Positions 26,993 through 36,812 of a DNA stretch of 64,000 nucleotides are shown in pieces (the first letter of the stretch is position 1; every line of letters starts with the position of its first letter). The stretch lies in assembly GCF_051195215.1 (NCBI RefSeq), contig NZ_JBNAZM010000002.1:1-64000 (forward strand), read 5' to 3'. The notes under the pieces were generated by a model that saw nothing but the letters and a program-made list of their open reading frames with translations, ran no database searches and was not told the origin of the DNA. This DNA comes from Arhodomonas sp051195215 (GTDB lineage: Bacteria; Pseudomonadota; Gammaproteobacteria; Nitrococcales; Nitrococcaceae). Both the position numbers and the translations under genes were made by a program.

Positions 26993-27883
26993 ATGAACCG
27001 TTTGATCGCGTTGCTCACCGCGCTCTGCGTGCTGTGTGCGCCGGTGGCGAATGCCGCCGAGCGCGTCATCTACTACCACAACAACGCCCAGGGCTCGCCG
27101 ATTGCGGCCACGAACGCCGATGGCGAAGTAATCTGGCAGCGGGCCTACGACCCTTACGGAGCGCCACTCGACCCGGTGGCCGGCGACCAACGTGCCTACA
27201 CCGGCGCCCCGCGGGATCCCGCAACGGGCCTGCTGGATCTGGGGGCACGCTCATACAGCGCGGATGCAGGGCGGTTTCTGTCGATCGACCCCGAGCCGTT
27301 TGATCCGAAGCGCATCCACAGCTTCAACCGCTATGCTTACGCCAACAATAACCCGTACCGCTACGTCGACCCCGACGGCGAGTTTGCCGTGTTGGCGGGC
27401 GCGGCGATCTGGAGTGCCGGGGCGGCACTGACCGCCTACACCACCTACGATACCTACCAGAGAGAAGGCGCGACCGCCGCCGCGACGGACTTGGCCATTG
27501 GCGGCGTCGCCTCCGTTGCCGGAGGCGCCGTCGGTGCTGGCGCGGTGCGGGCCTACAAGGCGTATAAGACGTACAAAGGCGCTAAGCGGGCAACAAGGGT
27601 TGCGAAAAGTGCTACGGAAGTTGCCTTAGAAGGAGGGAAACACGCAGGTCAGCTTAAGCAGTTTATGAAGCAGACTCCAGAACAGCTTCAGAAAACCATT
27701 AAGACCTTCGATAAGCAAATTGCAAAACACGAGGAGTGGGTTAGGGATCCGGTGTCAAAAGTTGGAAACTTCAATGAGTTGCGGCCAGAGCATCAGAAAA
27801 ATCTTGTTCGTCACTGGCAGCAAGATATTGCTCGGCATAAGGAGTTGAAGTCAATTGCTCAAGATGTCTTGAAAGGGCTGTAG
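26993..27883 (+). CDS. Separate Rhs core-toxin protein with its own Sec signal
   Basis: The 296-residue protein begins with a clear signal peptide (residues 1-22, cleavage after ANA). It continues with VIYYHNNAQGSPIAATNADG, which in normal Rhs chains directly follows the YVY-x-x-GQ segment seen at the end of the upstream protein. The core motif runs to residue 129 (SYSADAGRFLSIDP, FNRYAYANNNPYRYVDPDG). Then comes an Ala/Gly-rich segment (130-185) and a charged, helical tip (186-296; GGKHAGQLKQFMKQ, DKQIAKHEEWVRDP). From about 27560 the DNA is markedly more AT-rich, as is usual for exchanged toxin tips. I cannot name the toxin activity. GGGAGG precedes the ATG. Confidence 0.85.
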   Translation: MNRLIALLTALCVLCAPVANAAERVIYYHNNAQGSPIAATNADGEVIWQRAYDPYGAPLDPVAGDQRAYTGAPRDPATGLLDLGARSYSADAGRFLSIDPEPFDPKRIHSFNRYAYANNNPYRYVDPDGEFAVLAGAAIWSAGAALTAYTTYDTYQREGATAAATDLAIGGVASVAGGAVGAGAVRAYKAYKTYKGAKRATRVAKSATEVALEGGKHAGQLKQFMKQTPEQLQKTIKTFDKQIAKHEEWVRDPVSKVGNFNELRPEHQKNLVRHWQQDIARHKELKSIAQDVLKGL

Positions 27884-27888
27884 GTTCT

Positions 27889-28131
27889 ATGGGTAAATTT
27901 GAAGATGCTGTAGTGTACAAGTATTATGCGAAGGATTTGGGTGTTCTGGTGAAGGAGTTGGCGTTGGAGGCAAAACGTAATGCATCGAAAGAAAAAACTG
28001 ATTTCTCCGTGGGGTATATGGCTGGGTTCCACAGGGTGGTCTCATTAATGCAGCAGCAGGCAGAGGCTTTTGGTATTGCGTATGCGGACATTGGATTAGA
28101 TGGAATTGATGCTGACGAAGATCTCGTTTGA
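27889..28131 (+). CDS. Candidate immunity protein for the Rhs tip
   Basis: The small 80-residue, acidic protein starts five bases after the toxin gene stop and shares its low GC. It is helical (VYKYYAKDLGVLVKELALEAK, SVGYMAGFHRVVSLMQQQAE) and ends with an acidic tail. Position, size and composition are those of an immunity gene. No signal peptide is seen, so it would protect in the cytoplasm, implying a cytoplasmic target of the toxin. Function is inferred from context only. Confidence 0.65.
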   Translation: MGKFEDAVVYKYYAKDLGVLVKELALEAKRNASKEKTDFSVGYMAGFHRVVSLMQQQAEAFGIAYADIGLDGIDADEDLV

Positions 28132-28403
28132 CGTTGCCCATGTGTAGAAGTTGAATGATTTTCTGGCTCCTGCGGCTCCGGTTACTCGATTTCGCTGGGT
28201 CTTCAGCGTCGCTGGTGTCCTCGTCCAAGATGATGGCTGGAAGTACTTTGCATGCGTAGGCCTTGAGAAGAACACCGTCTGACAGCGGCAAGGAAGACGA
28301 CGCCGACGCCGCCTGATACCCGGGGCTCGTCACCCCGACCAGATCATCATCAATAAGTGGACATTTTAGGTCGGGGAAAACCGGGCAACCTCAACCGGGA
28401 TCG

Positions 28404-28500
28404 AGGGAAGGTGCAACCGCCGCCGCGACGGACTTGGCCATTGGCGGTGTCCACGATTGCTGGGTAGGATCAATGCCCCGACGGCGAGTTCGCGGTGCCG
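28404..28500 (+). repeat. Relics of displaced Rhs tips
   Basis: Bases 28404-28450 match 27463-27509 (the EGATAAATDLAIGG segment of the toxin gene) at about 43 of 47 positions. Bases 28476-28500 resemble the PDGEFAV segment at 27369. The two pieces are in the reverse of their order in the intact gene, so they derive from at least two separate tips. Stops interrupt both. The surrounding 28132-28403 holds no gene I recognise. Confidence 0.65.
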
Positions 28501-28543
28501 GCAGAGTGGCGATCTGCGGCGCGGCGGCTGCGGAGATCTCGTT

Positions 28544-28804
28544 TCAACCTTGCTCCGGGAACCATTCCTGGATCATGCGGCCCCGGTCCCAGAAGAAGCA
28601 GTATGCGAACGACACGAAGCCTGCCGTTCGCCAGTCCAGTGTCCATTCGATATTGATGACCAGGCACAGCATCACGGCCGCGAACATGCCCGTGACCAGC
28701 GCAGCGAGATTGTCGACGATGCTTCGGCTGGCGCGTCTTAGCGCCCTGGATAGAATGAATCCGCCGGTGCCGAACGCGATAGCGCCGAATAGTAATCCCT
28801 GCAT
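28544..28804 (-). CDS. Small membrane protein of unknown function
   Basis: The 86-residue protein has two or three membrane spans (GLLFGAIAFGTGGFILSR, VTGMFAAVMLCLVINI, AGFVSFAYCFFWD) and charged ends. I do not recognise a family. A weak GGGA lies upstream of the ATG. It stands alone between the Rhs relics and the transporter, opposite in direction to both. Hydrophobicity and codon use look like a real gene, but it could be a fortuitous frame. Confidence 0.5.
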   Translation of the reverse strand: MQGLLFGAIAFGTGGFILSRALRRASRSIVDNLAALVTGMFAAVMLCLVINIEWTLDWRTAGFVSFAYCFFWDRGRMIQEWFPEQG

Positions 28805-29218
28805 GTTGCCGAGTGTCCCATTCTCCGGTTGTGGGGCACGCTGCCCGTGGCTACGGGACCAGCGACGGGAGCGCGCCGTGCGGCCGTCGGTTTCTCACCC
28901 TATCCGGATCGGGTCCATCGCGCCATGCCGACACGGTTTGCTGCCGCAGCCCATGACGGGTCCTGAGGGCTGTCCGTCGCGGCGCCGGTGATACGGCTCG
29001 GCGGATCGGCATCATTCGACGCGGGCCATGCGAGTGTGCGACTTTATCGGTAGATACGTGCATGGCTACTGAACCATTGGCCCGGCGTCTCGGGGGTACG
29101 CCTTTGTGTGGTCACCACCGGGCGACTACCCGACGGGCTCGAATGTCGGTCTCCACACTGCCGTGTCGCCGCCCGGTACAGGGCACGGATATCGCAATGA
29201 CGCAAACGGAAACCGCCT
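28805..29218. other. Intergenic stretch without recognised gene
   Basis: No supported gene, repeat or RNA. The right part must carry the promoter of the transporter that starts at 29219 and, on the other strand, that of the small membrane protein. Confidence 0.4.
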
Positions 29219-30490
29219 GTGAATATAAGCGCGCGACACACCGCACTACTTGCCGGGTTCATCGGCAACGTCGTCGAATGGTATGACTTCGCGCTCTACG
29301 GATACATGGCCGGTATCCTCGCCGGGCAGTTCTTCCCCGGCGAGAATTCCACCGCGGCGCTGATTGCCACTTACGGCGTTTTCGCCGCGGGATTTCTCAT
29401 GCGCCCCCTGGGCTCGGGGGTTTTCGGCTGGCTGGGCGATACGGTGGGGCGCAGTACCACCATGCTGATCTCGGTGATCATGATGGCGCTGCCGACGTTT
29501 CTGCTCGGCTGCCTGCCCACTTTCGATACCGTCGGCATCTGGGCTCCGGCTTTGCTGGTGGTGATCCGACTGGTTCAGGGTCTCTCGGTGGGTGGGGAGT
29601 TCAGCAGCTCCGTGACCTACCTGGTGGAGACGGCCCCGGACGAGGCGCGCGGCTACGCCGGCAGCTGGGCCAATACCGGCAGCATGGTGGGGATGCTGCT
29701 CGGCTCTGGCGTGGCGGCGGCGGTGACCGGCCTGCTGTCGCCGGAAGCGCTGCAGAGCTGGGGTTGGCGTCTGCCGTTCATACTCGGAGGCGTGATCGGC
29801 GGTGTATCCATCGTGTTGAGACGGCACTTGCCGCGGTCGCCGCATTTCGAGCGTCACCACAGTGACCGGCCGACAACATCGCCGCTGCTGCAGGCGTTCA
29901 CCACGAACCGGCGGGAGATGCTCCAGGCGATCCTGTTCGCGTCCGCCTACGGGGTGGTGTTTTATCTGCCTCTGGTCTATCTGCCGGAATGGCTGCACGG
30001 GCAGACCGGTATGGCGCGTGACGTAGCGTTGCGGATCAATACCGCGGCGACGACCCTGCTGCTCGTGCTGATCCCGGTTTCCGGCTGGGTGGGCGACCGT
30101 CTATTCAGACGCACCCATTTCATCGCGGGCGCGATGCTGGTCATGGCCGTGCTCTCCATGCCGCTGTATGCATGGCTTGCCGCCGACGGTGTCCTGGGGG
30201 CGTTCGTCGTGCAGTTCGCCCTCGTGATCCTGCTGGCGGTTCCCCTGGGAACGGCGCCGGCGATGTTCGTGGAGCTGTTCCCCGCGCGCGACCGGCTGTC
30301 GGGCTACTCGGTCGCCTATAACCTGGGCCTCGGTGTCGTCGGTGGCGCGACCCCCATGATCGCGACCTGGCTCATCGAGGTGAGCGGGGTGTCCGCCGCG
30401 CCTTCCTCGTTGCTGGCGTTTGCTGCTGCCGTGGGGTGCATCGCATGCCTGTGGATGCGCGACGGCAGCCGTGAGCCGCTGCAGGAGTAG
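29219..30490 (+). CDS. MFS metabolite:H+ symporter (MHS family)
   Basis: The 423-residue transporter has twelve spans and the MHS signature at its N-terminus (GNVVEWYDFALYGYM). The conserved loop between spans 2 and 3 is FLMRPLGSGVFGWLGDTVGR. Relatives such as KgtP, ProP and CitA import dicarboxylates, betaines or citrate with protons. The substrate is not evident. The start is GTG at 29219 with GGAAA upstream. It is a single-gene unit; a hairpin follows its stop. Confidence 0.9.
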   Translation: MNISARHTALLAGFIGNVVEWYDFALYGYMAGILAGQFFPGENSTAALIATYGVFAAGFLMRPLGSGVFGWLGDTVGRSTTMLISVIMMALPTFLLGCLPTFDTVGIWAPALLVVIRLVQGLSVGGEFSSSVTYLVETAPDEARGYAGSWANTGSMVGMLLGSGVAAAVTGLLSPEALQSWGWRLPFILGGVIGGVSIVLRRHLPRSPHFERHHSDRPTTSPLLQAFTTNRREMLQAILFASAYGVVFYLPLVYLPEWLHGQTGMARDVALRINTAATTLLLVLIPVSGWVGDRLFRRTHFIAGAMLVMAVLSMPLYAWLAADGVLGAFVVQFALVILLAVPLGTAPAMFVELFPARDRLSGYSVAYNLGLGVVGGATPMIATWLIEVSGVSAAPSSLLAFAAAVGCIACLWMRDGSREPLQE

Positions 30491-30537
30491 GGGCTCCTTC
30501 ACCTTTCCGCCTCCGGTTGCGTTGTGCTGCCTGCTGT

Positions 30538-30557
30538 GCGCTCACCACGGTGAGCGC
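30538..30557. terminator. Hairpin between convergent genes
   Basis: GCGCTCAC (30538-30545) pairs with GTGAGCGC (30550-30557) across a four-base loop. It lies between the transporter stop (30490) and the M48 protease stop (30571). No T-run follows on either strand. Confidence 0.4.
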
Positions 30558-30570
30558 GGGCTCCGGTGAT

Positions 30571-31665
30571 TCACGGCGTCTCCACATGGCCCATCAGTCG
30601 TTGCTGACGTTGCGCCAACGTGGGGTAGCCGCGGGTGAACAGGTCGTACCAGCGATCGGGGGAGGGTTCGGTATTGTCCTGACCGCCGAGGCGTTCCAGT
30701 GCCGAGGCGAGATAGCGGGCGGGCACCACGCCGGTGGCGAAGCGGTCGGCTTCGAGTTCCAGGTGGCGGCGATGAAGGTTACCCAGCGGTGCGGCCAGGA
30801 ATGCGAGCACCGGTTCCATCAGTAACAGCCAGGTGAGGCGCTCGGTTGCGCTGGCTTGCTCGGGCAGTCCGATGGCGGCGGCCAGTGGACCCGGCTGGCC
30901 GAGCAGGAGGAACAGGGGCAGATATCCCAGCGCGATCGGCGCGTAGTAGCGCAGTCGGTGGTACAGGTGGACATGGCCCAGCTCGTGAGCCACCACGGCA
31001 TCCAGTTCCGCGGGTGAGAGACGGCTCATCAGCCGTCCTCCCAGAACGACCCGCTGCCATGGGGGACCACCGGTGGCCGACGCGTTGTCGCTGTCCGGTT
31101 CCACAAGCCATTGTGTTTTTCCGACTCCGCTGAACCGGCGCAGTGTCTCGAGCCTTGAACGCGGTTCTACGCCGAGCCGGGTGGTGGTGGACGTCCACCG
31201 CGGTAACCACGCGTTCCGGATCAGGAGCGCGGCTGCCCATAGTGCCCAGATGCCAAGCCATCCCGTCAGATGGATCGTGGCCAGTCCGGTGAATGCCACC
31301 GCGATGACGGGCGCAGTCGTCCGGGCAGTTGCCGTAACGTTTGGGTAACGTCCGTCAGTGGCGTGGACGCGCAGCCAGTACACGGCGATGGCTATCATGG
31401 CGAGGTTGAGCGTGCCGGCGGCGGGGGTGTCGCCCACCAGCGCCTGCCATTGATGCCACGTTGCCGTGGCCGCCCCGGTGGGGCAGATGCCGATGAACAG
31501 CAGGTGGTCGGCGGTGACCCGCCGCCGCCAGCGATCCAGCTGTTGCCGTGCCCCATCGGGCGACTCATGGCGCCAGGAGGCCGCCACTGCCAGGCGTCGC
31601 CGCTGTCGACCGGCGAGCCACCACGCGAGCGTGAGCGATGTGGCTGCCGCTAGGAATGCACCCAT
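30571..31665 (-). CDS. M48-family membrane metallopeptidase
   Basis: This 364-residue protein has several N-terminal spans (from about residue 1 to 170), then the zinc motif HELGH near residue 235 and a downstream ELEADRFA that supplies the third ligand, both standard for M48 (HtpX/Ste24-like) proteases. A further membrane segment (IALGYLPLFLLLGQPG) lies between them. Such enzymes degrade or process membrane proteins. I place the start at ATG 31665, in front of the first span; the longer frame adds only low-complexity sequence. It converges on the MHS transporter gene. Confidence 0.85.
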   Translation of the reverse strand: MGAFLAAATSLTLAWWLAGRQRRRLAVAASWRHESPDGARQQLDRWRRRVTADHLLFIGICPTGAATATWHQWQALVGDTPAAGTLNLAMIAIAVYWLRVHATDGRYPNVTATARTTAPVIAVAFTGLATIHLTGWLGIWALWAAALLIRNAWLPRWTSTTTRLGVEPRSRLETLRRFSGVGKTQWLVEPDSDNASATGGPPWQRVVLGGRLMSRLSPAELDAVVAHELGHVHLYHRLRYYAPIALGYLPLFLLLGQPGPLAAAIGLPEQASATERLTWLLLMEPVLAFLAAPLGNLHRRHLELEADRFATGVVPARYLASALERLGGQDNTEPSPDRWYDLFTRGYPTLAQRQQRLMGHVETP

Positions 31666-31825
31666 GGCGGCCGTGTTCCCCCTGTGGCGTTTCGCATCCC
31701 GGCTTCGGCCGGGCCGCGGCGGTAGGCGCGCTACGCCGGCAGTGCCTCCGTGCACGTGTGCCGTTACCGGGGCTCAGCAGTGGTCCGCGCGCGGACCGAG
31801 TTGTCACTGCTGAACACCACAACGT

Positions 31826-32224
31826 TCAAGCGCGCTCGTGCTGCGGGCCCCGCGGTGGTGGTCCGGCGGCTTCGAGGTCGGCGCTTTCCTCGTCGGTGAA
31901 GAGTCGCGAGCGCAGGAGAAATCTGAGCCCCGCCGGCGCCTCCAGGGAGAACCCGCTGCCGCGGCCACTGATCACGTCGATGATAAGATGAGTGTGTTCC
32001 CAGTACTCGAACTGGGAGCCGCTGATGTAGAACGGCTGGCCGGCGATTTCGCCGAGGAAGACGTCGGCCTGGCCCACCCGGAACTCGTTGCGTGGGTAGC
32101 ACATTGGCGCGCTACCGTCGCAACAGCCGCCGGACTGGTGAAACAGCAGCGGCCCGTGCACGGTCTCGAGGCGCTCGATCAGCGCCCGAGCCTCTTCGGT
32201 GACCGAAACCCGATCGGCGCACAT
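31826..32224 (-). CDS. DUF779 protein, partner of acetaldehyde dehydrogenase
   Basis: The 132-residue protein has the DUF779 hallmark SGGCCDGSAPMCY, a cysteine-rich segment, and QFEYWEHTHLIIDV. Family members are found almost always right after genes for NAD-dependent aldehyde dehydrogenases of the AldB/ExaC type, as here. The job is not established; the cysteines suggest a metal or redox role. AGGAGG twelve bases upstream fixes the ATG at 32224. It begins 90 bp after the dehydrogenase stop. Confidence 0.85.
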   Translation of the reverse strand: MCADRVSVTEEARALIERLETVHGPLLFHQSGGCCDGSAPMCYPRNEFRVGQADVFLGEIAGQPFYISGSQFEYWEHTHLIIDVISGRGSGFSLEAPAGLRFLLRSRLFTDEESADLEAAGPPPRGPQHERA

Positions 32225-32313
32225 GCTGCACCTCCTGTCTGCGAGTCGGCGGTAAAAAGGGCCGCCGCGGCGTGGCGGACCACGACCGGGCGGCAACGCT
32301 CGAGGAGGTGGAG

Positions 32314-33834
<1,521 letters not shown>

Positions 33835-33927
33835 CGCGGTCTCCTCCTCAATGGGCTTGTCGTTTCGTGATGAACACGGCATCACCGGGGCGGAGCAAGG
33901 TTCGCGCTCCGGTAGCAATCGGGGTAC

Positions 33928-33944
33928 AGCAAGCGGCGTGCCAA
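33928..33944 (-). promoter_or_regulatory. Sigma-54 promoter of the aldehyde dehydrogenase gene
   Basis: Minus strand TTGGCACGCCGCTTGCT matches the consensus TTGGCACG-N4-TTGCW at every fixed base. It is about 95 bp from the dehydrogenase ATG. The gap 33835-34221 holds no gene, only this promoter, the dyad below and the ribosome binding site of the ABC relic. Confidence 0.75.
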
Positions 33945-34073
33945 ACGTCATCACCCGTGTCCGGGGCCGACGTGCGTGCCGCGCCGGTGCCCGGGTCACG
34001 GCCTATGGCCATGAAAGCGGCGTCGGGCCGCCGCCGGGGTGAATGGGCCACGATGCGGGTCACTGCCCCTGGC

Positions 34074-34104
34074 CGTGACAGTCGCGGCGAGACACTCTGT
34101 CACG
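34074..34104. promoter_or_regulatory. Candidate enhancer dyad for the sigma-54 promoter
   Basis: CGTGACAG (34074-34081) and CTGTCACG (34097-34104) are perfect inverted copies 15 bases apart. They lie 130-160 bp upstream of the sigma-54 promoter, the normal place for an activator. Similar CTGTCAC words occur near 40335. AcoR binding is a guess. Confidence 0.35.
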
Positions 34105-34221
34105 GATTCGGGACGCCCTATGCCGTGGAGCACCCTCGGCCCCGGCCGGTTGCCATGGCCCGGCTCTTGCAGCCGGCAGGGAGCGACGACGACCGAAGCC
34201 ACCGCCGAAGGGGGAGCCGAT

Positions 34222-34803
34222 ATGACCCCGGAGCCATCAGCGCTGGAGGCCGTTGGCCTCAGCAAGGCCTACGGTGACCGGCAGGTGCTGTGCGGGCTGG
34301 ACATGACGGTAGCCGCCGGCGAGGTCGTGGTCCTGCTGGGACCGAACGGGGCGGGCAAGACCACGCTGTTTCAGTTGCTCACCGGGCTGTTCGCGGCTGA
34401 CGCCGGTCTAGTCGTCATCGCGGGCGCCGACCTGCGCGACGATCCCAACCGTGCGCTGGCGTCCATGGGCATCGTCTTCCAGCAGCCGGCACTGGATCTC
34501 GACCTGAGTGTCGCTGCCAATCTGCGCTTCGCTGCCCGTCTGCACGAGATCGCGCACACGGAGCGGGCGATTCGTGATGCGCTGGCGCGGGTGAAACTCT
34601 CCGCCGACCGCCGAGGCGCGTACGCGTGTGCGGGCGCTGAGTGGCGGCAACCGGAGTCGGGTGGAGTTGGCGTGCGGCATGCCTTCTACGGCGAGCTCGA
34701 TGCCGTGGCTGCTGCTGCGGTGGTGGGTGCGGTGCTCGCGGTATCCTTCATCATGGCGGTGCTGGGCTATGATCCACAACGCGGCCTCGTGCGTGCGTCA
34801 TGA
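34222..34803 (+). pseudogene. PQQ-pathway-associated ABC transporter, ATPase fused to permease tail
   Basis: From ATG 34222 (GGGGGAG upstream) the frame is an ABC ATPase with Walker A (GPNGAGKTT) and the Q-loop region (GIVFQQPALDL). The signature RALSGGNRSRVELA appears only in another frame, and Walker B and the H-loop are gone. The frame then ends in FYGELDAVAAAAV and GYDPQRGL, which looks like the last 40 residues of the partner ABC-2 permease. A large internal deletion plus a frameshift therefore joined two genes. Intact pairs of this kind sit beside quinoprotein alcohol dehydrogenases. It is non-functional as a transporter. Confidence 0.75.
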
Positions 34804-35750
34804 CCATGACTTATCCGCCCATCGATCCCTATACCCGAGGTTACCTGGCGCGGGAACCGCACCAGCGGCTTTATGTCGAGGAGTGTGGCTCGCCGGCGGG
34901 CATACCCGTGGTGGTGCTCCACGGCGGGCCCGGCAGCGGCTGCCGCGCCGAGCAACGTGCGTTGTTCGACCCGGCGGTTTTCCGGATCATTCTGCCGGAT
35001 CAGCGCGGGGCCGGGCGTTCGCGGCCGTTCGGCAGCCTCGCCGGCAACGATACGGACACACTCGTCGCGGACCTGGAGGCGTTGCGCCGGGCGCTGGAGA
35101 TTCAGCGCTGGGTGGTGTTTGGTGGCTCCTGGGGCGCCACGCTGGCGCTGCGCTACGCGGCAAGGCATCCGGATCGGGTAAGTGGGCTGGTGCTGCGAGG
35201 CGTACTCGCAGGCCGACGGCGTGACCGGGACTGGGTCTTCGGCGCCGACGGCGTCGCGCGGCTGTATCCCGAGGCGTACCGGCGGTTTCTGTCCGCCTTG
35301 CCGGCGGACTTGCGGGACAGTCCACTGGCGGGTTACGCAACGCTGTTCACGGATCAGTCAGCGGCCACGCGTCGGCGGGCGGCGGAGGCCTGGCTCGCCT
35401 GGGAGGTGCACGTCGCCACGGGCGGTCAGTTCGGGGGGCGGGGCGACCGTCCCGCGGTGGCGGTGGAGCGCGCGCAGATCGCCTGCCACTATGCCGTCAA
35501 CGACTTCTTTCTCGACCCCTGTGAGGGAGCGCTGCCCGCCCACGGGGCACTGGCGGGGATTCCCGGCGCCATCGTGCACGGCCGCCGGGATCTGATGTGT
35601 CCGGTGGAGCAGGCGTTTGCCGTGCACGAGCGCTGGCCGGCCGCGACGCTGGAGGTCGTGGAGGATGCCGGCCACCTGGCGGGAGATGCGCCCATGCAGC
35701 GCGCCCTGGTTGCCGCCACCGATCGCTTGCGCGATAGCCCAAGGCACTGA
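34800..35750 (+). CDS. pip: Prolyl aminopeptidase (proline iminopeptidase)
   Basis: This 316-residue alpha/beta hydrolase of peptidase family S33 has the oxyanion HGGPG (VVLHGGPGSG), the nucleophile in GGSWGATLALRYA, Asp in HGRRDLMCP and His near DAGHLAG. Length and the DQRGAGRS motif match proline iminopeptidases. It removes N-terminal proline in the cytosol. It starts inside the last codons of the ABC relic. Position beside pqqD suggests a link with peptide trimming in the PQQ locus, as in some pseudomonads, but this is not shown. Confidence 0.88.
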   Translation: MTMTYPPIDPYTRGYLAREPHQRLYVEECGSPAGIPVVVLHGGPGSGCRAEQRALFDPAVFRIILPDQRGAGRSRPFGSLAGNDTDTLVADLEALRRALEIQRWVVFGGSWGATLALRYAARHPDRVSGLVLRGVLAGRRRDRDWVFGADGVARLYPEAYRRFLSALPADLRDSPLAGYATLFTDQSAATRRRAAEAWLAWEVHVATGGQFGGRGDRPAVAVERAQIACHYAVNDFFLDPCEGALPAHGALAGIPGAIVHGRRDLMCPVEQAFAVHERWPAATLEVVEDAGHLAGDAPMQRALVAATDRLRDSPRH

Positions 35751-35759
35751 GTGTCCCTG

Positions 35760-36068
35760 TCAGAGCCTGTCCCGTCGGCGCTTGGGCCCGTGGGCTGGCA
35801 CGATCCAGCCCTCTTCGCGCGCACTCCGCAGGAAGTCGCGGACATCGGCCTCGGCGTGCCGGCCCGGACACTGGTGGGCGAGCTCGGTGGCGATCTCGCC
35901 GACCCGGCGGTGGCCGTCGCACCGCCGCAGGACCTCGCTTGCCAGGGCGCTCAGTGGCACCAGGCCGGCAGGATAGAGCAGGAGATAGATCTGTCGCTCC
36001 GGCTCCCACTGCAGGCGGCAGGTCGGCGCCAGCCGCATTATCGATCCGTCGTCGAGCCGCTTGTCCAT
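35760..36068 (-). CDS. pqqD: PQQ biosynthesis protein PqqD
   Basis: The 102-residue protein has the RiPP-recognition fold seen in PqqD: RLAPTCRLQWEPERQIYLLLYPAGLVPLS, then EVLRRCDG and a C-terminal winged-helix part. PqqD binds the PqqA peptide and presents it to PqqE. Its start overlaps the 3' end of pqqC by 31 bp. No pqqE follows; the next gene downstream faces the other way. Confidence 0.88.
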   Translation of the reverse strand: MDKRLDDGSIMRLAPTCRLQWEPERQIYLLLYPAGLVPLSALASEVLRRCDGHRRVGEIATELAHQCPGRHAEADVRDFLRSAREEGWIVPAHGPKRRRDRL

Positions 36069-36799
36069 TCCTCGTCCCCCACGCAGAAAAACGGTGGCAT
36101 ATCCGTGACGTAGGCGTGGTACATGGCATCCGCCATGGTCCAGAGCACTTCCAGCTTGAAGCGGACGATCTCGAGCGCACGTTCCTGCAGCGCCCGGGTG
36201 TCGAAAGCGTCGAGCACGATGCTCAGGCCGTGCTCTACGTCACGGTGGGCTTCACCGATGCGATTGCGGAAATAGCTCAGCCCGTCGGGCTCGATCCAGG
36301 GGTAGTGCTCCGGCCAGCCGGTGATGCGCTCGCGGTGGATCGTGGGCGCGAAAAGCTCGGTCAGCGATGAGCACACGCCGGCTTGCCAGTCCGAGCGGCG
36401 CACGAAATCGACGTAGGCGTCCACCGCGAAACGCACGCCCGGGAGCACGTGGGTTTCGGATACGATCTCCCGGCGTTCGAGGCCGCAGGCTTCGCCGAGC
36501 CGGATCCACGCCTCGATGCCGCCGTCGCGCCCTTGCCGGCCGTCGTGGTCGACAATGCGCTGCAACCAGCGTCGCCTGACCGCCCGGTCGGGACAGTTGG
36601 CGATTAGCGCCGCGTCCTTGAGGGGGATGCTGATCTGGTAGTAATACCGGTTCGCCACCCAGGCACGCAGTTGCGCCGGCGTGAGGCGGCCGGTCGCCAT
36701 GAGCCGGTGGTAGGGATGATGGATATGATAGTAGCGTCCGAGCTCGCGCAGTCGCGCCTCGAACTCGTCTTTGGGCCAGGGTCGAATCGCGGCGTTCAT
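36038..36799 (-). CDS. pqqC: PQQ synthase PqqC
   Basis: The 253-residue, all-helical protein matches the PqqC oxidase that closes the rings in the last step of PQQ formation. Typical segments are RYYHIHHPYHRLMATGRLT, WVANRYYYQISIPLKDAA and FAPTIHRERITGWPEHYPW. The length is normal. It is translated from ATG 36799, 13 bases after the pqqB stop, with GGGGG upstream, and overlaps pqqD at its end. Confidence 0.95.
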   Translation of the reverse strand: MNAAIRPWPKDEFEARLRELGRYYHIHHPYHRLMATGRLTPAQLRAWVANRYYYQISIPLKDAALIANCPDRAVRRRWLQRIVDHDGRQGRDGGIEAWIRLGEACGLERREIVSETHVLPGVRFAVDAYVDFVRRSDWQAGVCSSLTELFAPTIHRERITGWPEHYPWIEPDGLSYFRNRIGEAHRDVEHGLSIVLDAFDTRALQERALEIVRFKLEVLWTMADAMYHAYVTDMPPFFCVGDEEWTSGSTTDR

Positions 36800-36812
36800 G
36801 ATCGTCCCCCCT

